From the NCBI GenBank assembly GCA_033762815.1, contig JANRLF010000003.1, positions 62,001 through 126,000 on the forward strand: 64,000 nucleotides of DNA. Reading direction: 5' to 3'. Below, one piece after another: positions 49,725 through 59,208 of the stretch. This DNA is from JANRLF01 sp033762815. Its GTDB lineage: Bacteria; Bacteroidota; Bacteroidia; Chitinophagales; CAIOSU01. Below the pieces are notes generated by a model. The model searched no databases and was not told where the DNA came from. It saw only the letters and a program-made list of their open reading frames with translations. Position numbers and translations under genes: made by a program. How positions within the stretch are numbered: the stretch's first letter is position 1; every line of letters starts with the position of its first letter.

Positions 49725-51658
49725 TATTGAATGATGATCCTTTGGGTAAATGTTTGTTGAAAGGCGGTGAGTTTAACAAGATATATACCAGAAGCAAGGG
49801 GAACGCCTGGATTGACTTGAAAAGTATTTACACCAACCATGGCATCAAATGTTTGGTCATACAGGGTACGTCCATCAAAGCTGATTAAGGACCATGCTAT
49901 ACTGCCTGCAATAGGACTAGTGAATCTTATGCCCACATTTCCTTGAAAGTTTGGATTTGGAAAGCAAGTGAAACTAGCCCAGCCCATATTATCAATAGCG
50001 GTATAATTCTGTGCCATCAGTAAAGCCTTATAGGCATTTACCCTTCCATAGCCGAGAGAGTCGGACCAATTGCCGTATTGCCTAGCTTGGTAATAATCAT
50101 AACCACCTACCTTTTCTGCACTTTGGAAAAGCACTGATTTTGCCCCTTCCAAATCCAAATCAGGCCTAATGGAATAAATTAAAGCCATCACCCCCGCAGC
50201 ATTGGGGCAGGCTGCTGAGGTGCCATTGAAGGTAAAAGTATAATCGCCGCTACTGTAACCTTTATTTCCGCTAATATCGCAGGTGGCAACTTTCACCCCT
50301 GGAGCTGATATGTCCAAGCTATCGCCCATATGGCCCATCCATTGTTCGCCATCGCATGAGTTGACGGACTTTGCTTCATCGCACATACTTGTAGCATTTA
50401 CTGCTATAACTTCTGGTAATCGGGAGGGCCACAGTGGTCTTGGAGCAATAAATGGTTGTGCTGGGTCAAAGTTTCCTGAAGAAAAGAACATCGCAATACC
50501 TTTTCCATTTCTTCCTTCACTTGCTCCTTTTCTTATGATATCATTCACCAAACCGGTGTCGCCGCCAGTATAAGGAATCAGCAAATCGGGCACCGCCCAT
50601 GAATTGCTAATAACATCTACTTGGGCACTGTCAATGGCGTATGATAAGGCATTTGCCATCCAAGTGGTCGTTGACCAAGGCGTATTTGGTAAAGGGATAC
50701 CATTTAGGGAGGTATCAATGTAGTAAAACATTCTGATAGGCACTATTTTGCAGGAGTAAGCAACCCCAGCGATACCTTCATTGTTGTCGCCCTCTGCAGC
50801 AATAATGCCCGAACAAGCAGTGCCGTGGGCGTTTTGGCTTTTATCCATATTAGGATATCCTTTGCTACCTTGGCCAGTTGCATCGAAACCTGTTAGTAAG
50901 TTGTCGTTTAAGTCGGGGTGCAGCGTGTCTACGCCCGCATCAATAACGGCAATTTTGATATTAGGGTCGCCAGTGGTAATGGTCCAAGCACTATCAACAT
51001 CCATATCGGCATCTGTAAGGTTGTCAGGGTTGCCTGAAATGATTGTGGTACTATCATTATGTATGGCCCATTGTCTATTCAGGAAGGGGTCATTTGTGCA
51101 TATTATTGGATTAAACAGCGCATCGGGCTCTACATACTCAAAGGGAAGCTTTTTTAGTACCATTAACCGATTCAAAGTACCCCCAGGGAAATTTGCTGAG
51201 GGTTTTAAAATGTAAGTGCGCTCTAAGCCAGGTATTTGCTCGGCTCTGAGTTTTAGTTTTTCAATTGCCGGCACAAGCTCTTCTAAGCTCACGTTTTTAG
51301 GTATCTTGACATAAATGTTTTCCAATAAAGCATAGGTGCTGTTATCTACAGTTTTCAATAGATAATTAGCAAAGTTGACATAGGGGTGATTATTTAAGTT
51401 TATCATGCAATTGGAAAGACGCTCAGTACCATTGGTTTTTACGATAGTAACTTTCGGTGCTGGCAAATCATACAGTATGGTAAGCCCTAAAGACTTGACG
51501 ATACTGTCTTTAGCGATAAGGTTAACATTTTCTTTGAAAGAGATAATCAGTTTGTCGCTTTCCACATTAAGGTACCAAGGCTTTTTACAATATGTTTGGC
51601 CTTCGGCGAGCAAAAAGGAAGAGAAAGTCAATAACCACGTAAGCAGAGCGTGTTTCAT
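49724..51658 (-). CDS. Secreted subtilisin-family (S8) protease with T9SS sorting domain
   Basis: A 644-residue exported protease. Signal peptide MKHALLTWLLTFSSFLLAEGQ (start at ATG 51658). A propeptide-like domain (about 25-160) is followed by the S8 core with Asp in IAVIDAGVDTLHPDL, His in NAHGTACSGIIAAEGD, Asn oxyanion near ISNSWAV, and Ser in FNGTSAACPNAAGVM. The last 80 residues are a T9SS type A sorting domain (FTCFPNPNFQGNVGIRF ... LASGIYLVKLTAFQQTFTQRIIIQ). It degrades external proteins. Its start overlaps the glpK stop (ATGA). Confidence 0.94.
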   Translation of the reverse strand: MKHALLTWLLTFSSFLLAEGQTYCKKPWYLNVESDKLIISFKENVNLIAKDSIVKSLGLTILYDLPAPKVTIVKTNGTERLSNCMINLNNHPYVNFANYLLKTVDNSTYALLENIYVKIPKNVSLEELVPAIEKLKLRAEQIPGLERTYILKPSANFPGGTLNRLMVLKKLPFEYVEPDALFNPIICTNDPFLNRQWAIHNDSTTIISGNPDNLTDADMDVDSAWTITTGDPNIKIAVIDAGVDTLHPDLNDNLLTGFDATGQGSKGYPNMDKSQNAHGTACSGIIAAEGDNNEGIAGVAYSCKIVPIRMFYYIDTSLNGIPLPNTPWSTTTWMANALSYAIDSAQVDVISNSWAVPDLLIPYTGGDTGLVNDIIRKGASEGRNGKGIAMFFSSGNFDPAQPFIAPRPLWPSRLPEVIAVNATSMCDEAKSVNSCDGEQWMGHMGDSLDISAPGVKVATCDISGNKGYSSGDYTFTFNGTSAACPNAAGVMALIYSIRPDLDLEGAKSVLFQSAEKVGGYDYYQARQYGNWSDSLGYGRVNAYKALLMAQNYTAIDNMGWASFTCFPNPNFQGNVGIRFTSPIAGSIAWSLISFDGRTLYDQTFDAMVGVNTFQVNPGVPLASGIYLVKLTAFQQTFTQRIIIQ

Positions 51659-53154
51659 GAGATATCCGTTGAAAAGCTTTGGGTACAAGCTACGGCTTTT
51701 TTCCAGCCCTTGTATAGCTTCTTTCTTATTGTTTCCTCCATATTGGGTTCAAACTTTCTATCTATTGCCCGGTTTTGCTTTATTTCTTCTTTGGAGTAAA
51801 AGCCCGTAGAAAGACCTGCTAAGTATGCTGCCCCTAAAGCCGTAGTTTCTATAATAGAGGGGCGTTCTACAGGAGTATTTAACAGATCAGATTGGAATTG
51901 CATCAATAGATTATTGGCCGCCGCACCGCCGTCTACCCTTAAAGTTTTTAGTTCTATCCCTGCATCTTGCTCCATGGCGCTTAATACGTCCTTGGTTTGA
52001 TAAGCCAGTGATTCAAGGGTTGCCCTAATGATTTGTGATTTGCTGGTACCCCTAGTGATTCCAAACATAGCCCCCCTGGAGTGCATATCCCAATAAGGTG
52101 CCCCAAGGCCGGTAAAGGCAGGAACAAAGTACACCCCCCCCGTATCTTTTTCTTTTAGAGCATAGTATTCTGAATCAGGCGCACTATCAATTATTTTAAG
52201 TCCGTCCCTCAGCCATTGTATGGCAGCACCAGCGATAAAAACACTTCCTTCCAACGCATACTCGGTTTTACCTCCTATTTGCCAAGCTATGGTAGTTACC
52301 AACCCGTTATTGGATTTTACGGGTACTTCGCCTGTGTTCATCAACATAAAGCAACCTGTTCCATAAGTGTTTTTTGCTTGGCCCACGTCAAATGCTGCTT
52401 GGCCAAAGAGAGCGGCTTGTTGATCGCCCGCAACACCTTGAATGCGTATGGGTGCCCCAAAAAGATATGTTTCCGTTTCCCCAAACAAGCCAGATGAAGG
52501 TAGCACCGTAGGTAGTACATTATTTGGAACGTCTAGAGCTCCGGTCAATGTATTGTCCCACTCCAAGCGCTTGATATTGAACAACAGGGTTCTAGAGGCA
52601 TTGCTAAAGTCAGTAACGTGGCTTTTCCCTCCGGTCAGGTTCCATATCAACCAAGTATCGATGGTGCCAAACAACAGCTCTCCCTTTTCAGCTTTTTCCC
52701 TAGCTCCGTTTACATTATCCAGAATCCAGTTAATTTTGGTACCTGAAAAGTAAGAGTCTATCACCAAGCCTGTGTTTTCCCTTACATACGGCTCAAGTCC
52801 TTGTTCTTTTAAGTTTTCGCAGATGGGAGCAGTCCTTTTATCTTGCCATACAATGGCATTATAGATAGGCTTACCATTCGTTTTATCCCAAACTACCGTT
52901 GTTTCCCTTTGGTTGGTGATTCCGATACTATCGATATCTGCCGCGGAGAGATTGCATTTTTGTAATACTTCTTTTGCTGTGGCCAGTTGGCTTTGCCAAA
53001 TTTCCAAAGGGTCATGTTCTACCCAACCCGGTTTAGGATAAATTTGATTGAACTCTTTTTGGGCAACATTGATAATTTTGCCTGCTCTGTCGAAAATAAT
53101 GGCCCTTGAACTAGTGGTTCCCTGATCAAGAGCAAGAACAAATTTTTCGGACAT
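51655..53154 (-). CDS. glpK: Glycerol kinase
   Basis: A 499-residue FGGY-family kinase that phosphorylates glycerol to glycerol-3-phosphate with ATP. Marks are FVLALDQGTTSSRAIIFD, the glycerol site region QNKRT-like DKRTAPICENL, GTIDTWLIWNLTGG, GVAGDQQAALFGQAA and RVDGGAAANNLLMQ. Length is normal. glpF and glpD are not seen nearby. It is the first gene of an unusual operon with a protease and an ABC exporter. The regulator is not evident. Confidence 0.96.
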   Translation of the reverse strand: MSEKFVLALDQGTTSSRAIIFDRAGKIINVAQKEFNQIYPKPGWVEHDPLEIWQSQLATAKEVLQKCNLSAADIDSIGITNQRETTVVWDKTNGKPIYNAIVWQDKRTAPICENLKEQGLEPYVRENTGLVIDSYFSGTKINWILDNVNGAREKAEKGELLFGTIDTWLIWNLTGGKSHVTDFSNASRTLLFNIKRLEWDNTLTGALDVPNNVLPTVLPSSGLFGETETYLFGAPIRIQGVAGDQQAALFGQAAFDVGQAKNTYGTGCFMLMNTGEVPVKSNNGLVTTIAWQIGGKTEYALEGSVFIAGAAIQWLRDGLKIIDSAPDSEYYALKEKDTGGVYFVPAFTGLGAPYWDMHSRGAMFGITRGTSKSQIIRATLESLAYQTKDVLSAMEQDAGIELKTLRVDGGAAANNLLMQFQSDLLNTPVERPSIIETTALGAAYLAGLSTGFYSKEEIKQNRAIDRKFEPNMEETIRKKLYKGWKKAVACTQSFSTDIS

Positions 53155-53168
53155 GCTTAGAAGCGGTA

Positions 53169-53200
53169 TTTGGGTGCTTGTAAAACTATAACTAAATTGG
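53169..53200 (+). promoter_or_regulatory. Promoter for the arginase-family gene
   Basis: TTTG (53169-53172), 20 bases, TAAATTGG (53193-53200), one base from TAnnTTTG. It ends 4 bases before ATG 53205, implying a leaderless or near-leaderless transcript. Confidence 0.55.
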
Positions 53201-53204
53201 GAAT

Positions 53205-54155
53205 ATGAAAAAGGTGAAAATCATTGAGATTAAGTCGGAAATAGGTGCTGGTACACGTGGTTCAAGCCTTGGTGTTGATGCCATTAAGATAGCCGCACTT
53301 GATTACCGGAGCCAATTCTTTAAGCAATATCCAAGAGTGGAAATTGCCAACGAGAACCACTTGTTGCTGGAGCCCGATGAAAACCCTTATGCCAAAAGAA
53401 TTAAGGGAGTTGTGGCAATGTATGATCGCATTAGTAGCGAAGTGAAGCAAACTATGCTGGCTGGAGAGTTTCCCATTTTTTTATCAGGCGACCATAGCTC
53501 GGCTGGAGGTATTATTGCAGGCTTGAAAATGGCTTTTCCTGAGGAGAATATTGGTGTAATCTGGATTGATGCCCATGCAGACCTACACACGCCTTATACT
53601 ACGCCTTCTGGAAATTTACACGGTATGCCGTTGGCTGTTTCATTGGGAGAAGACAATCTGAGCCAGAAAATCAACAAACCTATTCCTGATACGGTAGAGA
53701 ATTGGGAAAAGCTCAAGAATATGGGAGGCATTAAGCCAAAAATAGCGGGAAACGATATTGTGATGATTGGCCTACGGGACTCAGAGCCACAAGAAAATTA
53801 CCTGATTCGAAAATTAAAGATTAAGCGATTCTCGGTAAAGCAACTTAAAAAGGTGGGTGTTGAAAAAGTCACTTTGGAAGTAATGCAACAGTTGAGGCAC
53901 TGCGATAAAATATTTGTATCATTTGACGTGGATAGCTTGGATTCCAAAATTTCAAAAGGTACTGGGACACCAGTTCGCGATGGTATGTCAGAAAGAGAGG
54001 TTAAATCGCTTATTTTGAATCTACTGGAAGAAGACAAAGTTTGTGCTTTCGAAATCGCCGAAATCAATCCAACTTTGGATAAAGAAAATTTAATGGCGGA
54101 AATAGCATTTGAAATTTTGCAGATGGCAACAAACCAATTGACTGCACCTATCTGA
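53205..54155 (+). CDS. Arginase/agmatinase/formimidoylglutamase family ureohydrolase
   Basis: A 316-residue binuclear Mn enzyme. Ligands: His in GDHSSAGG, Asp and His in IWIDAHADLHTP, Asp in FVSFDVDSLDSK. GNLHGMPLA is the family's substrate-side loop. The final FEIAEINP region provides the last metal-site residues. The precise ureohydrolase (arginase versus formimidoylglutamase) cannot be settled; the DGMSEREVKSL and EINP pattern favours an arginase type. The protein is cytoplasmic. Divergent from glpK by 50 bases. Confidence 0.9.
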   Translation: MKKVKIIEIKSEIGAGTRGSSLGVDAIKIAALDYRSQFFKQYPRVEIANENHLLLEPDENPYAKRIKGVVAMYDRISSEVKQTMLAGEFPIFLSGDHSSAGGIIAGLKMAFPEENIGVIWIDAHADLHTPYTTPSGNLHGMPLAVSLGEDNLSQKINKPIPDTVENWEKLKNMGGIKPKIAGNDIVMIGLRDSEPQENYLIRKLKIKRFSVKQLKKVGVEKVTLEVMQQLRHCDKIFVSFDVDSLDSKISKGTGTPVRDGMSEREVKSLILNLLEEDKVCAFEIAEINPTLDKENLMAEIAFEILQMATNQLTAPI

Positions 54156-54288
54156 GAAAATTACTATGCATTGATAGTGCCCTTTTTATGGCTTTTGCTG
54201 AAAGTGTAAGCTTTTTGGATGCTTAGTATTACTGGGCTTAAAAAGAGGCTATAAAGGCCAAAAAATTCGTACACAATAATAGACACAA

Positions 54289-54801
54289 ATGGCGTTGATT
54301 TTAAATGTTAATGGCAGCTCACCAGTTTTTGGGGATAATTGTTTTGTAGCTGACAATGCAACAGTAGTTGGCGACGTGGTGATGGGGAATGATTGTAGTG
54401 TTTGGTTCAATGCTGTTGTAAGAGGCGACGTACATTATATTAAAATCGGCAATAAAGTGAATATTCAAGATGGAGCTATTATTCATTGTACCTATCAAAA
54501 AGCTCCGACCAATATTGGCAACAATGTTTCGATTGGCCATGGAGCTATAGTGCATGGATGCACTGTAATGGATAATGTGTTGATTGGTATGAGAGCCGTG
54601 GTGATGGATCATGCCATTATCGGGGAGAATTCAATTATTGCTGCAGGAGCGGTTGTGCTAGAAAATATGGTAGTTGAAGCTGGTAGTATATATGCTGGTG
54701 TGCCAGCCAAGTTTGTAAAAAGAATCGATCAAACGCATACTAGGGATTTGTTGGAACGTATAGCGAACAACTACCTCATGTATGCCAGTTGGTTTAAATA
54801 G
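54289..54801 (+). CDS. Gamma-carbonic anhydrase-family hexapeptide protein
   Basis: A 170-residue left-handed beta-helix protein of repeating hexapeptides (VFGDNCFVADNATVVGD, IGNNVSIGHGAIVHG). The zinc ligands are likely His in AIIHCTY and the two His of IGHGAIVHG. The family (YrdA/CaiE/PaaY type) includes gamma-carbonic anhydrases and acyl-CoA thioesterases; activity here is not certain. The C-terminal helix NNYLMYASWFK is typical. The 133-base gap after the arginase gene has no clear terminator. Confidence 0.88.
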   Translation: MALILNVNGSSPVFGDNCFVADNATVVGDVVMGNDCSVWFNAVVRGDVHYIKIGNKVNIQDGAIIHCTYQKAPTNIGNNVSIGHGAIVHGCTVMDNVLIGMRAVVMDHAIIGENSIIAAGAVVLENMVVEAGSIYAGVPAKFVKRIDQTHTRDLLERIANNYLMYASWFK

Positions 54802-56427
54802 CTACTTTAAATCAACCGCTGCTTTTATTTCCCAATTGGGCTTGATTTCGATTAAATTGGGATGCATATAGATTTTCTCAGGCTGTCTTCTTTGAGGATA
54901 GTTGCCGCTATCCCACTTTCCATTTGCATTTCTGTCTTTAATAATCTTTAGTTGATAACCTTTTGCCTCTAGGTGCGGTATAGTAATAGTTGTGCTATCA
55001 AGCCCCTTTAGCGTATTGCTATAAACTGGGACAGAATTGGGTAAAAATAGACTGATAATATATTGCTCGTTTTTCTGCAAGCCATTAATGCTTAATACTA
55101 GAGTACCATAGTCATCCGCTGTTGGAGTTTTAAAGATGAGTTTGGTGGAATCATTTTGGCGTCCATAAATATCAGTAAATGCCCCTGCACCTAAAGAGAA
55201 CGTATACCAAGTGTCTTCCTTCCATTTATTACTCACTAATAGTTTGCGGTTACTTAATTCTGCCATCTGGATATCGGCAGTTACAGGGGTTGTTCCTAAA
55301 GTGTCTTCGTAGACAATAATCCGGTTGGTATCAACGGAATCAATAGGGTGGTTAAACTCACATTCGACGGGCTCGTATAGATTTTGTATTTGATCCCCTC
55401 TTTTTGATGAGAAAGAAGAGATGATGCTAAGTTTTGTATAAGCATTACTATCTAGCGGAAACGGCTTTCTACTGATGGTTACCGTATCGCGAATTGAATC
55501 GTTTGCTGTTAACACAAAGCGTGGATTAGCTGTATGCCGGTTATACCATAGTGTTATGGTATCCCTTGTTAAGTTATATTCGAGCTGGGAATTTGTAAAG
55601 GTTGTGGAATCTAGCGGAGTGATGCCAATAGAGTCAATGGCTTGAGAATAAGTAAATGTTATTCGATCTTTAGATTTGACATACGTGTCTAACAACTTGG
55701 GCTGTGAGGATTGTTCTTGAAACAAGTTTAATTGATACGATGGGCTTTTCGAACTATCTATTTTTACAAACGAATCCAGGAATGCGATTTCTTCATTTGG
55801 AAGGTCATACTGAAGATTAAAATTGGCATCTTTTAGCGCAAAAAGTTGGTATCGGCCCTCTTTGATATTTTCAATTTTGAACCTGCCACTTTTGTCGCTT
55901 ACAGAGTAGTAATAGGGTTTTGATTTGATGATGGCCGTATCACTAAGGTCATCATACAGTAGTACCAATGCTCCTTCAACCACTTCGCTTTTGTTCGCCG
56001 ATAATGCTATACCCTGTATCGAGAATGAATCAATAAATGGGCCAGTACTAAATACATAAGTTATTGCTCGCTGAACATTATCTTCCGTAATATCCTTGAT
56101 AGCATCGCCAAAATTGATGGTATAGGTGGTATTATCCTTTAAGGGTTCTTTAAAAGTTATTTGAAGCGATTTTCCTTTTGACTCAATTTCAGGGAATGTT
56201 TTTAGTGGCGGAGAAACTATCACATTTTGAAGGACATTATCTACTTTGATGTATTCATCAAAGTTGATAATTACCTTGTTTCCCTTAAAGTTGGTGTTTT
56301 TGTCTTGTGGCTCCGCACTGATAGCCTTAGGCGGTGTGGCGTCTTTCGGCCCTCCGGTGGGAGCTACTTGGTTGGCACATGAGTAAATGAGGATAACAAA
56401 AAAGAAAAGCAGATAGTTGAGCCTCAT
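54802..56427 (-). CDS. Ig-like domain lipoprotein, mnmG-linked
   Basis: A 541-residue lipoprotein: signal with Cys17 (LIYSCANQ). A Big_5-type Ig-like domain (about 30-130, TPPKAISAEPQDKN ... VIINFDEYIKVD) is followed by further beta domains and a carboxypeptidase-regulatory-like segment (about 150-200, SGRFKIENIKEGRYQLFALKDAN). The form is a known Bacteroidota neighbour of mnmG, with unclear function. The start overlaps the mnmG stop by one base. Probably an envelope protein with structural or binding function. Confidence 0.82.
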   Translation of the reverse strand: MRLNYLLFFFVILIYSCANQVAPTGGPKDATPPKAISAEPQDKNTNFKGNKVIINFDEYIKVDNVLQNVIVSPPLKTFPEIESKGKSLQITFKEPLKDNTTYTINFGDAIKDITEDNVQRAITYVFSTGPFIDSFSIQGIALSANKSEVVEGALVLLYDDLSDTAIIKSKPYYYSVSDKSGRFKIENIKEGRYQLFALKDANFNLQYDLPNEEIAFLDSFVKIDSSKSPSYQLNLFQEQSSQPKLLDTYVKSKDRITFTYSQAIDSIGITPLDSTTFTNSQLEYNLTRDTITLWYNRHTANPRFVLTANDSIRDTVTISRKPFPLDSNAYTKLSIISSFSSKRGDQIQNLYEPVECEFNHPIDSVDTNRIIVYEDTLGTTPVTADIQMAELSNRKLLVSNKWKEDTWYTFSLGAGAFTDIYGRQNDSTKLIFKTPTADDYGTLVLSINGLQKNEQYIISLFLPNSVPVYSNTLKGLDSTTITIPHLEAKGYQLKIIKDRNANGKWDSGNYPQRRQPEKIYMHPNLIEIKPNWEIKAAVDLK

Positions 56428-58289
56428 TACCTACCCATATAAACCATAAGAACGGAGATGTCAGCTGGGGAAACCCCACTAATCCTGCTTGCCTGCCCAA
56501 GGGTACGGGGTCTTATTTTGGCCAGTTTTTCCCTTGCCTCGAATGATAATGAGCTCACCTTTGCGAAATCGAAGCTATCAATGATGGCCACTTCTTCAAG
56601 TTTGTTCATTTTGTCTACCAACTGCTTTTCCTTTTCTATGTAGCCTTCATACTTCATGTTGATTTCAGCCTGCTCCTGTATTTCTTGGCTATATTTATTC
56701 ATCCAATCTTTTAGGGAAGGTAAATGCTCCGTTAGATGGGGCATGTTTATTTCTGGCCTGGAGAGCAAATTGAAGAGTTTGGTCTTTTGATTGATAGGGG
56801 CGCTTCCTAGCCCATGCAACAAATCATTAATCGCTTCAGGCGAAACGCTTATTGCTTTGAAATAACTGTTGATTTGCTCTGCTCCTGCAATCTTTTCTTG
56901 TGTCCTTTTTAACCTATCCTCCGAGGCTAACCCTAGTTGATGGCCTGTTGGGGTTAGCCGAATGTCGGCATTGTCTTGTCGCAGTAGCACCCGATACTCT
57001 GCCCTCGAGGTAAACATGCGATAAGGCTCCTCTGTGCCTTTATTAATTAAGTCATCGATCAACACACCAATATAGGCTTCTGACCTTTTGATGATAAAGG
57101 GATCTAGTTCTTTAACCGCTAAGTGGGCGTTGATTCCTGCAATCAGCCCTTGACAGGCTGCTTCTTCATAGCCAGTGGTGCCATTTATCTGCCCAGCGAA
57201 AAAGAGCCCCTTTATTAGTTTAGTTTCTAAGCTTAACTCCAATTGTACAGGGGGAAAATAATCGTATTCAATAGCATACCCGGGTCGGAACATTTTGGCA
57301 TTTTCAAAGCCGGGTATTTTGGTTAAGGCTTTGTATTGAACATCCTCGGGCAGAGAGGTACTAAAGCCATTCACGTAAATTTCTACTGTGTTCCATCCTT
57401 CGGGCTCTACAAATATTTGGTGCCTATCTTTATCGGAAAAGCGACTTACTTTGTCTTCAACTGAAGGGCAATAACGAGGACCTAAGCCTTGTATCCTCCC
57501 GCTGTACATGGGCGATTTGTCAAATCCCGTCTTTAATATATCATGCACTTCGGGATTGGTATAGGTAATATGGCATGGTCGTTGGCTGGTTAACAGAGGC
57601 GTATCGGTAAAAGAAAATTTTGACGGTTGTTCATCCCCATCTTGAATTTCCATTTTTGAATAGTCCAATGACCTGCCATCTATTCGAGGGGGTGTGCCAG
57701 TTTTCATTCTGCCGCTTTCGAAGCCTAAATCAACTAACTGCTCCGTAATTCCAGAGGCAGATTTCTCCCCTACCCGACCACCACCGAAATTCTTTTCTCC
57801 TATATGGATAATGCCATTCAGAAAGGTGCCATTCGTAAGTACAACACTTTTGGCGTTTATTTCTATGCCCATTCCGGTCACTACACCTGAGACCCGTTTG
57901 TTTTTAATGATTAGGCCCTTCACCATATCCTGCCAGAAGTCAACATTTGGCATCTGTTCTAATGCTAATCGCCATTCTTCAGCAAAGCGCATGCGGTCGC
58001 TCTGCGCCCTAGGGCTCCACATGGCAGGCCCTTTGCTTTTGTTAAGCATGCGAAACTGAATCATAGTCTTGTCGGTAATAATACCCGACATACCACCAAG
58101 AGCATCTATTTCGCGAACTATTTGGCCCTTTGCTACTCCACCCATTGCTGGATTGCAGGACATTTGGGCAATGGTTTGCATATTCATCGTTACGAGCAAA
58201 ACCGATGAGCCCATATTGGCTGCTGCTGCTGCTGCTTCGCAGCCAGCATGCCCAGCACCTACTACTATTACGTCATACTCCTTGAACAT
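56427..58289 (-). CDS. mnmG: tRNA uridine 5-carboxymethylaminomethyl modification enzyme MnmG (GidA)
   Basis: A 620-residue FAD protein that, with MnmE, forms cmnm5U34 in tRNAs. The FAD site VIVVGAGHAGCEAAAAAANMG is at the start; GGVAKGQIVREIDALGG and the catalytic Cys/Asp region CNPAMGG are intact. ALGTRAEYR-like SRAEYRVLLRQDNAD and the C-terminal RISGVSPADISVL (tRNA-binding) are present. mnmG (gidA) commonly lies close to replication origins. A parS site lies just ahead of its start. Confidence 0.97.
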   Translation of the reverse strand: MFKEYDVIVVGAGHAGCEAAAAAANMGSSVLLVTMNMQTIAQMSCNPAMGGVAKGQIVREIDALGGMSGIITDKTMIQFRMLNKSKGPAMWSPRAQSDRMRFAEEWRLALEQMPNVDFWQDMVKGLIIKNKRVSGVVTGMGIEINAKSVVLTNGTFLNGIIHIGEKNFGGGRVGEKSASGITEQLVDLGFESGRMKTGTPPRIDGRSLDYSKMEIQDGDEQPSKFSFTDTPLLTSQRPCHITYTNPEVHDILKTGFDKSPMYSGRIQGLGPRYCPSVEDKVSRFSDKDRHQIFVEPEGWNTVEIYVNGFSTSLPEDVQYKALTKIPGFENAKMFRPGYAIEYDYFPPVQLELSLETKLIKGLFFAGQINGTTGYEEAACQGLIAGINAHLAVKELDPFIIKRSEAYIGVLIDDLINKGTEEPYRMFTSRAEYRVLLRQDNADIRLTPTGHQLGLASEDRLKRTQEKIAGAEQINSYFKAISVSPEAINDLLHGLGSAPINQKTKLFNLLSRPEINMPHLTEHLPSLKDWMNKYSQEIQEQAEINMKYEGYIEKEKQLVDKMNKLEEVAIIDSFDFAKVSSLSFEAREKLAKIRPRTLGQASRISGVSPADISVLMVYMGR

Positions 58290-58294
58290 AAGTT

Positions 58295-58310
58295 TGTTCC
58301 ACGTGGAACA
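58295..58310. promoter_or_regulatory. parS centromere site 1
   Basis: TGTTCCACGTGGAACA, a perfect 16-bp palindrome identical to the ParB-binding parS consensus. It fills the gap between the ybeY stop and the mnmG start. Such sites recruit ParB and SMC near the origin in most bacteria that have ParABS. Confidence 0.92.
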
Positions 58311-58763
58311 TTAATGTTTATTGCTGGAAAAATGTTCCACGTGGAACATTGGCCTGATTAATAAATATTGATTCTCCTTATTACGCATTTGGTCAATCTC
58401 TTTCTCGGAACTATCATTATAGCCACAGAGGTGTAAAACCCCATGCAGCATCACCCGATGGAGCTCCTCTAAAAAAGGAACTTGAAGCGATATCGCATTA
58501 TCCTTGACCCTTTCGATACTGATTAAAATATCCGCTTTCAGTACGACCCCTTCAGAATAGTCAAAAGTAATTATATCGGTATAATAGTCATGCTTAAGAT
58601 ACTGATTATTAGTCTTTAATAGAAAATCGTCGGAACAAAACGCATAACTAATTTGCCCTAATACTCTATTTTCCTGCTCAATAGCAGCTTTAAGCCAAGC
58701 GTTCAGATGCCTTTTACCAGAAAGCTTAAAATTAATTTCGTGATTGGAGAAGGAAATTGGCAA
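58311..58763 (-). CDS. ybeY: Endoribonuclease YbeY
   Basis: A 150-residue zinc-dependent RNase acting in 16S rRNA 3'-end processing and quality control. The metal site is MLHGVLHLCGYNDSSEKEI; the usual third His of HGxLHLxGYDH is replaced by Asn-Asp here, as in many Bacteroidota members. FLLKTNNQYLKHDYYTDIITFDYSEG is the family's substrate loop. The last residues (PMFHVEHFSSNKH) are encoded by a parS site, so this tail is fixed by DNA-level rather than protein-level constraints. Confidence 0.93.
   Translation of the reverse strand: MPISFSNHEINFKLSGKRHLNAWLKAAIEQENRVLGQISYAFCSDDFLLKTNNQYLKHDYYTDIITFDYSEGVVLKADILISIERVKDNAISLQVPFLEELHRVMLHGVLHLCGYNDSSEKEIDQMRNKENQYLLIRPMFHVEHFSSNKH
58333..58348. 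promoter_or_regulatory. parS centromere site 2
   Basis: A second perfect TGTTCCACGTGGAACA, 38 bases from the first. It lies inside the ybeY C-terminal codons and encodes the MFHVEH stretch typical of coding parS sites. Confidence 0.92.
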
Positions 58764-58774
58764 GATTTAAGGTT

Positions 58775-59179
58775 TTATACCTTAAAATGCATTTCTACTG
58801 AACTGCCGCCTTTAGAAAACACTAATAAATCTGAAAGTTGTTTCATAAGGAAAACACCCCTACCAGTAAGCTTTTCAAGATTTTCAGGGTCAGTAGGGTC
58901 GGGAAGATTATTGTAATCAAAGCCCTCGCCTTCGTCAGTAACGGAAAAGACTATTTTATGACCGTCCTTTTTGCACGATACCGTCACTTCCTTGTTTTCA
59001 TCGCATTCATTGCCATGAATAATGGCATTGTTTACGGCCTCAGTCAATGAGATAATGATATTACCGTACACATCATCGCCTATGTTGATGGTCTCCCTGA
59101 TCTGATCGATGAAGTTTTCAACCTCAACAATGTTGTCAGGATTTGAAGCGATTTTAATTTTGAAATCTTTTTCCACCAT
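58775..59179 (-). CDS. RsbW/SpoIIAB-type anti-sigma-like ATPase
   Basis: A 134-residue GHKL-fold protein: N-box SLTEAVNNAIIHGN, G1 TDEGEGFDYNNLP and G2 GRGVFLMKQL. Single-domain ATPases of this type act as serine kinases on anti-anti-sigma factors or in partner-switching modules. No STAS partner is in the window. ATG 59179 is used; the frame is open to a TTG at 59194 that lies within the promoter. It lies 11 bases ahead of ybeY on the same strand. Confidence 0.9.
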   Translation of the reverse strand: MVEKDFKIKIASNPDNIVEVENFIDQIRETINIGDDVYGNIIISLTEAVNNAIIHGNECDENKEVTVSCKKDGHKIVFSVTDEGEGFDYNNLPDPTDPENLEKLTGRGVFLMKQLSDLLVFSKGGSSVEMHFKV

Positions 59180-59191
59180 AGTGACAGCCCG

Positions 59192-59199
59192 CAAATATA
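59192..59199 (-). promoter_or_regulatory. -10 element for the RsbW-like gene
   Basis: TATATTTG on the minus strand (59199 to 59192) matches TAnnTTTG and lies 12 bases before ATG 59179. It rules out the TTG start at 59194. Confidence 0.65.
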
Positions 59200-59208
59200 T
59201 AAATTCTC

